Origin: Arthrobotrys musiformis
Lineage: Eukaryota; Ascomycota; Orbiliomycetes; Orbiliales; Orbiliaceae
NCBI GenBank assembly: GCA_036971715.1
Contig: JAVHJL010000001.1
Location: forward strand, 2,604,001 to 2,668,000
Direction of reading: 5' to 3'
Length of the DNA: 64,000 bases
Position numbers and translations under genes: made by a program. This document shows, in pieces, positions 58,501-64,000 of the stretch. Numbering within the stretch: position 1 is the stretch's first letter; each line of letters starts with the position of its first letter. The notes below the pieces were generated by a model. That model was not told the origin of the DNA. It made no database searches and saw only the letters and a program-made list of their open reading frames with translations.

Positions 58501-61500
58501 CGAAGTTGGTCACCGCGTACCACCTACCATTCCCCCTTGTGTTTGAACCCATCTGCGGCTAGAAGAGAAAGGGAAACATCTACTCCAAATGCTTTGTGTG
58601 AACGCTTACAAAGTCCCTGCGACGGCATATAATCTTCCTATTTGGGAATATTACCATATATCATATACCCATAGTCGGTTAGGCTCGCTTCCTATGGTAT
58701 TGGCAGGCTATGACTACCATCGGTAGGATCACAGCTTCTCTCGAAGAAAAAACTTTTTACATCAATACTAGTATACCGTATTGAACACTACATCGAAGAT
58801 ATACCCGAATCCTTCCTGCGCCGGACTTCCTACGATATATTAATTCAAAAGTCCTATACTATTCAGAACAAAGAAGCTTAGTCAGACTATGTGCGTCATG
58901 ATTGAGAAGCAAGGAATAGAAAGAAAAGGAGAGAAGGGGAGAAAAGAGGGGGGGTCGGAACTGTGAAAGATAGAGAAGGAAGTATAACCGGGCTGTTGGG
59001 GTTACAGAGGAGGGGTATCGATACAGCATACCCTATGAATATAAAAATTTTTATCGATACCCGAGCAGTCGGCTGATCCCCACACAGACAGCCGGATAGA
59101 TGCACAAATGCTTGACAGCGGCCGCCTATGCATATGGAATGTTGATGCCAGAGCCAATTAAAAGCCTTACCTAAGAAATAGTGACTAATGTGGCGTGTGG
59201 CGCCATGGCGGGATCGACCCGGCCGTCATGATATCAGAGCAATAAAGAAGAGAGTTAGGCTCCGAGAGCTCGAGACGAGAAAATCTGCACGAATTCTGCC
59301 AGTTTAATCGACTTTCCAATACTGAAATGTTCGTCCGCATGTGTATTCTGCCAGATGTCCTTGTAACTTTATCCGGACCTTGCGCTGGTCTGGTTCCGTC
59401 GTTCGACGGAACGATATCTAGAGCCCTTTCCTTCTTGAGATTTTGCACACGTTAGCAAAAGCACAACATGTCAACACTAAGCGAGCTGCATTTTCTAGAC
59501 TCGAAAACGTTTCCATTGTGACATAGCTCGACATCCTTAAGTTATAGTATGTGTTCACTACTACTCATAAATGCGGAGAATCTTGCCCAGGTAGTCTACA
59601 CTCTAACCGTCTTCATTAACATAAGAGGTCATGCGGAGCTCGACGACGCACGCCAGGTATCTGCATAGGTTACTTGTTCGATCAAAGGTTGTGGACATAT
59701 CAGACAGAGCTTGTATCGATCGGTGTATAATCCTACCACAAAATACGGAATACACCACGGAGCATTGCTGATATTGACAACAAGGCCCAATTGAATAGCT
59801 TGACGATCATCTGACGGGTGGAATTGATTTTATGGTCATATGGACGAGGAGGGGAGGCAAGTAGTAGTTATAATGTGAGTGACCAACGGAATACTCTACC
59901 CGGACCGCAGGATATGCCTCTCAAGGACCAACGGAATCCAAGGTCTAAATAAGCTTAAGTGCACGGCAAAATCGCTGGGCACGATATCCAGGTAGGGCTT
60001 TGTATCAGGCCACTCTGATAACCTTAACGACAACATGCCCTGTCTAGACTAACATTTTTTTGAAACTCCTCCAAAGATAAGAGCTAACAGCAGCCTCGAC
60101 TTCTCCGCATCCCCTATCGGTTATCTGCAGCATGATGATGGCATCCATGTGGGAATCACATGCTCATGCACCGTAGATCATCGATTTCCTGGTCTGGAGC
60201 TCGACACAACATTCACGACAGGGCCGAAAAAGCCATCTAATGGCAGGGCTAGGTGGTGAACACCTAACCTGGGCAGCCATTTGGACATCTTCATAGTCTC
60301 TCGTCGAATCGATATACCCCACGTTTCGTAGTTTTCTATATTCATCTCGTCGTGCAGTTTCCTACAGGCCGCCGTCAGTGGGTCCCCGTGGATACGAGGT
60401 CTCCATTCATAGCACTAAACGTCTCTCATTCCTCCACTTTTATCGCTTTGACATGCTCTTCGACCACTCGGGATCTCTTCCAAATTCCGCTGAAGGGATT
60501 GGCTTGGCGCCCAATTGTTATACTCCAGCGGACAATTTAAAGCATCTTCTATATGACGTATGTCTCAGAATGCGGGATATATGTCTGAAGTTTAGAAAAG
60601 CGTTCTGCAGTATGAAAGATGGGGGGCCTCTTCCTCTGGGCGAGTGGGATCTACACAGGGAAGCTACCCCCAGTGCACCGGCGCTGTCGTAAGCCCAAAA
60701 TAGAGCGTGGGATGGCCAATGCCCTTACGTGATGTGATAGGACATTTTGATACCACTAGTGGCCCTGATGTTGCAATTTCTTCGAGCCTTGGATCGCAGG
60801 ATGGCCGTGTGTCAGTGAGCCAGCTTTGTGTCACCCTGCACGTAAATGCAGGTAGTTTGCGTGGGTGGTGGTTGGTCGGTATTTGGGTGTATAAATCAAT
60901 TTGCCTCAAATACGAGCCAGGAGAATTCCACAGGGAAAAAAAAAAAAACAATAAGGTCCAAAGCTTTTGTGATATGAAAAATGCCCATCCCTATAAACCC
61001 TCAGGTATCGAAACCCGATATTTTTCTAGATCGGAGTTTGGTGGCGAGCGTTGACGCCGGGTGGGTCCATGTTTGTTGGGAACGGGAAGATATCGGGAGA
61101 GATAATACTATCATATTGGCGCTGTGCTATTTTCGGTCAGCGCGAGACTTCTCGCAACGTCAGATACTCTTTCTGCTTGCCATTTTCTCAGCTTACGCTC
61201 GGAGAAAGATCCTTTAGAGTCGTACAAAGACCGAAGGAAATGTCAATTGGTCGAGCAAATCCCTTTCTGAGGAGCGAGAGGTTTGCAGAAACGAAAGAAT
61301 CCTATGTCCTGCGAGTCCGAAAACCTGATATTCGTCGAACTGTGAGTAAATAGCGCACTTGAAAAGGAGATACTGTTGGATATTTTGAGTGAAGTGTGTT
61401 GACCCCCGCGGGATGTATACATATCAAAGTGTAAAACAAAACCTGTACCATGCTCTGTATTTGATACTCTAGATTTGAAGGATGTAGGGCTGATATGGAA

Positions 61501-62669
61501 ACATCGGCAAGATGACGAATGATGAGGAGAAAGGGCGATCAAGATGACAAACCCATTGCACTGAGATGGTGAAGAAAAGAATGGAAGATAAACAGCAAAT
61601 TTCCGCCCTCCACACCATCCCACATGTCACCGTGGGTGGCTACCACGATCTAGATCATCATCGATTATGGCACTTGCCGATAGCTTAAAGAACGCAATGT
61701 CCCAGATCCCAGCTTGCTTTCAAAGAATACGAGGATTCTTGCTAGGCTGAGCCGCATGTTGCATACGAGCCGTGAGAGAGTCCCATCCCCCCCCAAGAGC
61801 AGCGCTCAGAGCTTCACCTCAGGTCAAGGGGACATGATTCAGTGCACCGAGGCTTTTTAGCACCCCGCACACAGATATGCTGCATTCAAGCTCGTCTAGG
61901 CATCACGGACCCATGACACTTATGTAAGTATTATCCTGTATGTACATATATCTCGCACGCGCCGGAGCCTTCAAGCCAGCAACACGGGACTCGGCAAGCC
62001 GGGACGCTTTCCCGGCTAATATGGCTGATATCGATGGCCTCGACACCAACCTATAGAAATCAACTGAAATATGCGTATAGCTCCAGGCGCTTGCGGCTTC
62101 GTCGAGCTGGTCGAGCATGCGCGATCCAGCGGGACGAATTGACATCGTTCTCGCTAGGTGGATGCTCAGCTCCGGAGCTCGTAATCTTGCACGGAGGACC
62201 TCAGGGTTGAAGAGTTCCAAATTCTTTTCGTTTTCTGACGGACGTGGGAGCAAAGCAAGGTTCCCAAAAAGGCTCGAGGTAAGGGTGCCTACAGAATGCG
62301 GGGTTGACATATTGCAGCTGAGGGATTTAACCTCCGCTGGTGATGAGGTGCATTATAGACTGGAATACAGCAGAAGGATGCAGGAGTGGAAAGGGGGGGT
62401 CGGAAAAGTAGGATGGGGCTCTCCAAGCGGGATCACGAACTCCTCCACAGCGCAATGCGAAAGCTGTGGACTAATCCCAGAAAAAGAATCGGCTAGGCAG
62501 GCATAGAAGGGCGGAGCTGAAGAGCAAGCAAGGCTTGGAGGGTCGTGCGTCGGGGCCTCCCCACGAGGAGATCTTATTATGCATGCAGGTGGAATTATGA
62601 TACTTAGAATACAATCGGCGAGGGTATAATACGCAAATGAGAAAAAAACGACCGCGTCGATCAATACAA

Positions 62670-63987
62670 TCAAGTTTGAGCACCCGGTTCTTGTCTGTAA
62701 AGAATTATTTCAGACTGCTTGAAGTATCGACGGGCATCTGCGAGCGATTTGCACATGTCAGCATGAATAAGATAGTTGAAGGAAACGAGGGCCGATGGGG
62801 ATCACGGGAAGCTCGAACATCCATGGAGAATTAATTGCTTGTGGGTACCAAGGAATCGTGAAAAAATGTGAAACAAGCGGGTTAGGAATGTGGAGTGGCC
62901 AATGCAGAATGGCTTACCTTCGTCGATGAGGACCAAACTAAGGTAGTATCTTGTGGAATACTTTTTGTTAACCTCCCGGAATGTGGGGGTGAGATCAAAA
63001 CCACCTAAAAACAACCTTATCGGTATCGTCTCGCCTGTGTCAATGTTAGTACATCGATTTAGCCAAGTAGGTGGGGCCCAATAGTTCGCGAAAAGACTAT
63101 AGTCCCATGCTGGAGAGGGCTCCAGGTGACTGTTCTTACCTCTAGATGGTGAGCCATCCATAATCTAAGCGGAATCCGCGGAGTCAGTTATATTTATCTC
63201 CAACCGGTACACACGGAACAGCAGTTTTATGCAGCGCATACCTCAAATCTGACCAATGTCTCGCTTTCGTTATATTGATTTGGAGGCGTGCCGGTTGTCT
63301 CACGTCGGATTATGGAGAGCTCCATATGCTTGATCTTCAGCCTGACCAGGAGGAAGTATATTCTTCCGACAATGACATCTTTCAGGTGGTATTTGTTTTT
63401 CGAGTACTCGAACTCGATATGCAGGCAATCCTCTATGCCAACATCCATTTTAATAGAACTATTGATATCAGGGGGTTGTCTGTAGGAGTAGACCCAAATG
63501 TCCTTCTCCCGAATGACGTCTGCCAGGCGTCTGGACACCGTGACTCGAATGAAATAGCGCAGTTTGACATTTATGCCGTTGTACGATTCGTATTGCTTCT
63601 CAACGTTCTTGAATTCAAAGTCATATGTTTGAGGGTGCTGAAGATCCCCGGGAGCTGCAAGCTCCTGACCTAGGGATAGGAATTCGTAGTGGTTACCCCG
63701 ATCAAAGAACATCTCTGGAAGGAAAAGGGTCAGTATGAATCGAACGGAAAGGTCTACCGTTACGTACCAATCGTCCCAATGAACTGAACCTTGATGCCTG
63801 TGTGCTCGAGCCTCTTTCCATCCTTCGGCCTGATCGTGACCGCTCCCTTCACGGACTCCCCGTCTTTGTACAAGGGACATTTCTCGCGACGAGTTTTGTC
63901 AAGTTTGACATCGACCATCTGCCTGTCATCTTCCGAATCCTCCAAGCGGATATCAATATCAAGCGGGGTTGAGAAAAAGTAGGACAT
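62670..63987 (-). CDS. VPS26: Retromer subunit Vps26
   Basis: This arrestin-fold subunit of the retromer cargo complex (with Vps35 and Vps29) recycles receptors from endosomes to the Golgi. Five exons (63987-63768, 63714-63242, 63164-63140, 63034-62918, 62737-62670) give a complete 300-residue protein. The start MSYFFSTPLDIDIRLED is family-typical. Splicing joins FIGTI to EMFFDRGNHYEFLSLGQEL; then come PQTYDFEFKNVEKQYESYNG, LRYFIRVTVSRR and DCLHIEFEYSKNKYHLKDV. A 25-base exon supplies IMDGSPSR, followed by GETIPIRLFLGGFDLTPTF, and the last exon adds DARRYFKQSEIILYRQ before the stop. The last intron is 180 bases, longer than the others here. The C-terminus after IILYRQ is very short compared with yeast Vps26. 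Confidence 0.95.
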
Positions 63988-64000
63988 GGCGGCGGCAGAG

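Larger units (their letters stand above)
53861..62669. other. Long gene-poor region (almost 9 kb)
   Basis: No coding gene is supported. Short open frames occur on both strands but overlap one another, cross homopolymers and show no domain, signal peptide or sensible exon chain. The first kilobase is the leader side of the Byr4-like gene (including an in-frame upstream ATG at 54064). From 54.6 to 56.5 kb there are many simple repeats. From 57 to 62.6 kb composition is balanced and non-repetitive by eye; this could hold a non-coding RNA, a fast-evolving orphan or decayed sequence, but nothing can be named. Confidence 0.45.

Noticed and set aside
60352..60692. Two overlapping plus-strand frames of 62 and 104 codons
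   Set aside because: No recognised motif, frames conflict and no splice sites link them to anything longer.
61903..62310. 135-codon minus-strand frame upstream of nothing recognisable
   Set aside because: Sequence looks unremarkable and competing frames of similar length overlap it; cannot be separated from chance.
1..64000. A gene cluster for secondary metabolism, a mating-type locus or a defence-like system
   Set aside because: No synthase, P450, transporter group, mating regulator, NLR or transposase gene was found; the recognised genes are dispersed housekeeping genes.

Overview
The window is nuclear DNA of a filamentous ascomycete fungus (Pezizomycotina). The evidence is many short introns (about 50-90 bases) with GTANGT donors and TACTAAC-like branch sites, and a set of fungal orthologues (CCH1, GCN20, RRP1, SEC26, GID4, WHI2-like, MDM1-type sorting nexin). 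Mago nashi, absent from budding yeast, and an H3K9 methyltransferase with its own chromodomain point away from Saccharomycotina, perhaps to an early-diverging Pezizomycotina lineage. That placement is inference. Gene models were built by hand: splice sites were chosen so that reading phase is kept across every junction and family motifs are rebuilt.

Layout. 1-4.4 kb: no supportable gene, then the leader of CCH1 with small uORFs. 4.4-11.9 kb: CCH1 calcium channel, 15 exons (+). 15.2-15.7 kb: a small Ser-rich orphan protein (+). 17.3-19.4 kb: CLR4/SUV39-type H3K9 methyltransferase (-). 19.4-21.3 kb: AT-rich gene-free block. 21.3-22.2 kb: Cys-rich GPI-anchored surface protein (-). 23.1-24.0 kb: RRP1 (+), convergent with the sphingoid long-chain base kinase at 24.2-26.0 kb (-). 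26.8-30.0 kb: SEC26, beta-COP (-), divergent from mago nashi at 30.6-31.5 kb (+). 33.4-47.7 kb: five genes in a row on + (GID4, TRM8, MDM1-type nexin, GCN20, WHI2-like). 48.5-49.9 kb: an unrecognised, probably mitochondrial protein (-). 50.9-53.9 kb: a large disordered protein resembling the cytokinesis regulator Byr4 (-). 53.9-62.7 kb: almost 9 kb with simple repeats but no gene I can support. 62.7-64.0 kb: VPS26 retromer subunit (-).

Most genes are housekeeping and do not form an obvious pathway cluster. There are loose themes: membrane traffic (SEC26, VPS26, MDM1), nutrient signalling and proteolysis (GCN20, WHI2-like, GID4), and RNA biology (RRP1, TRM8, mago). I found no biosynthetic cluster, no intact transposon and no defence-like system. 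The points most worth a second look are the CCH1 pore and leader, two introns that could be retained without breaking frame, the chromodomain-SET architecture, the N-terminus of the WHI2-like gene, the two-module Cys-rich surface protein and the orphan genes.
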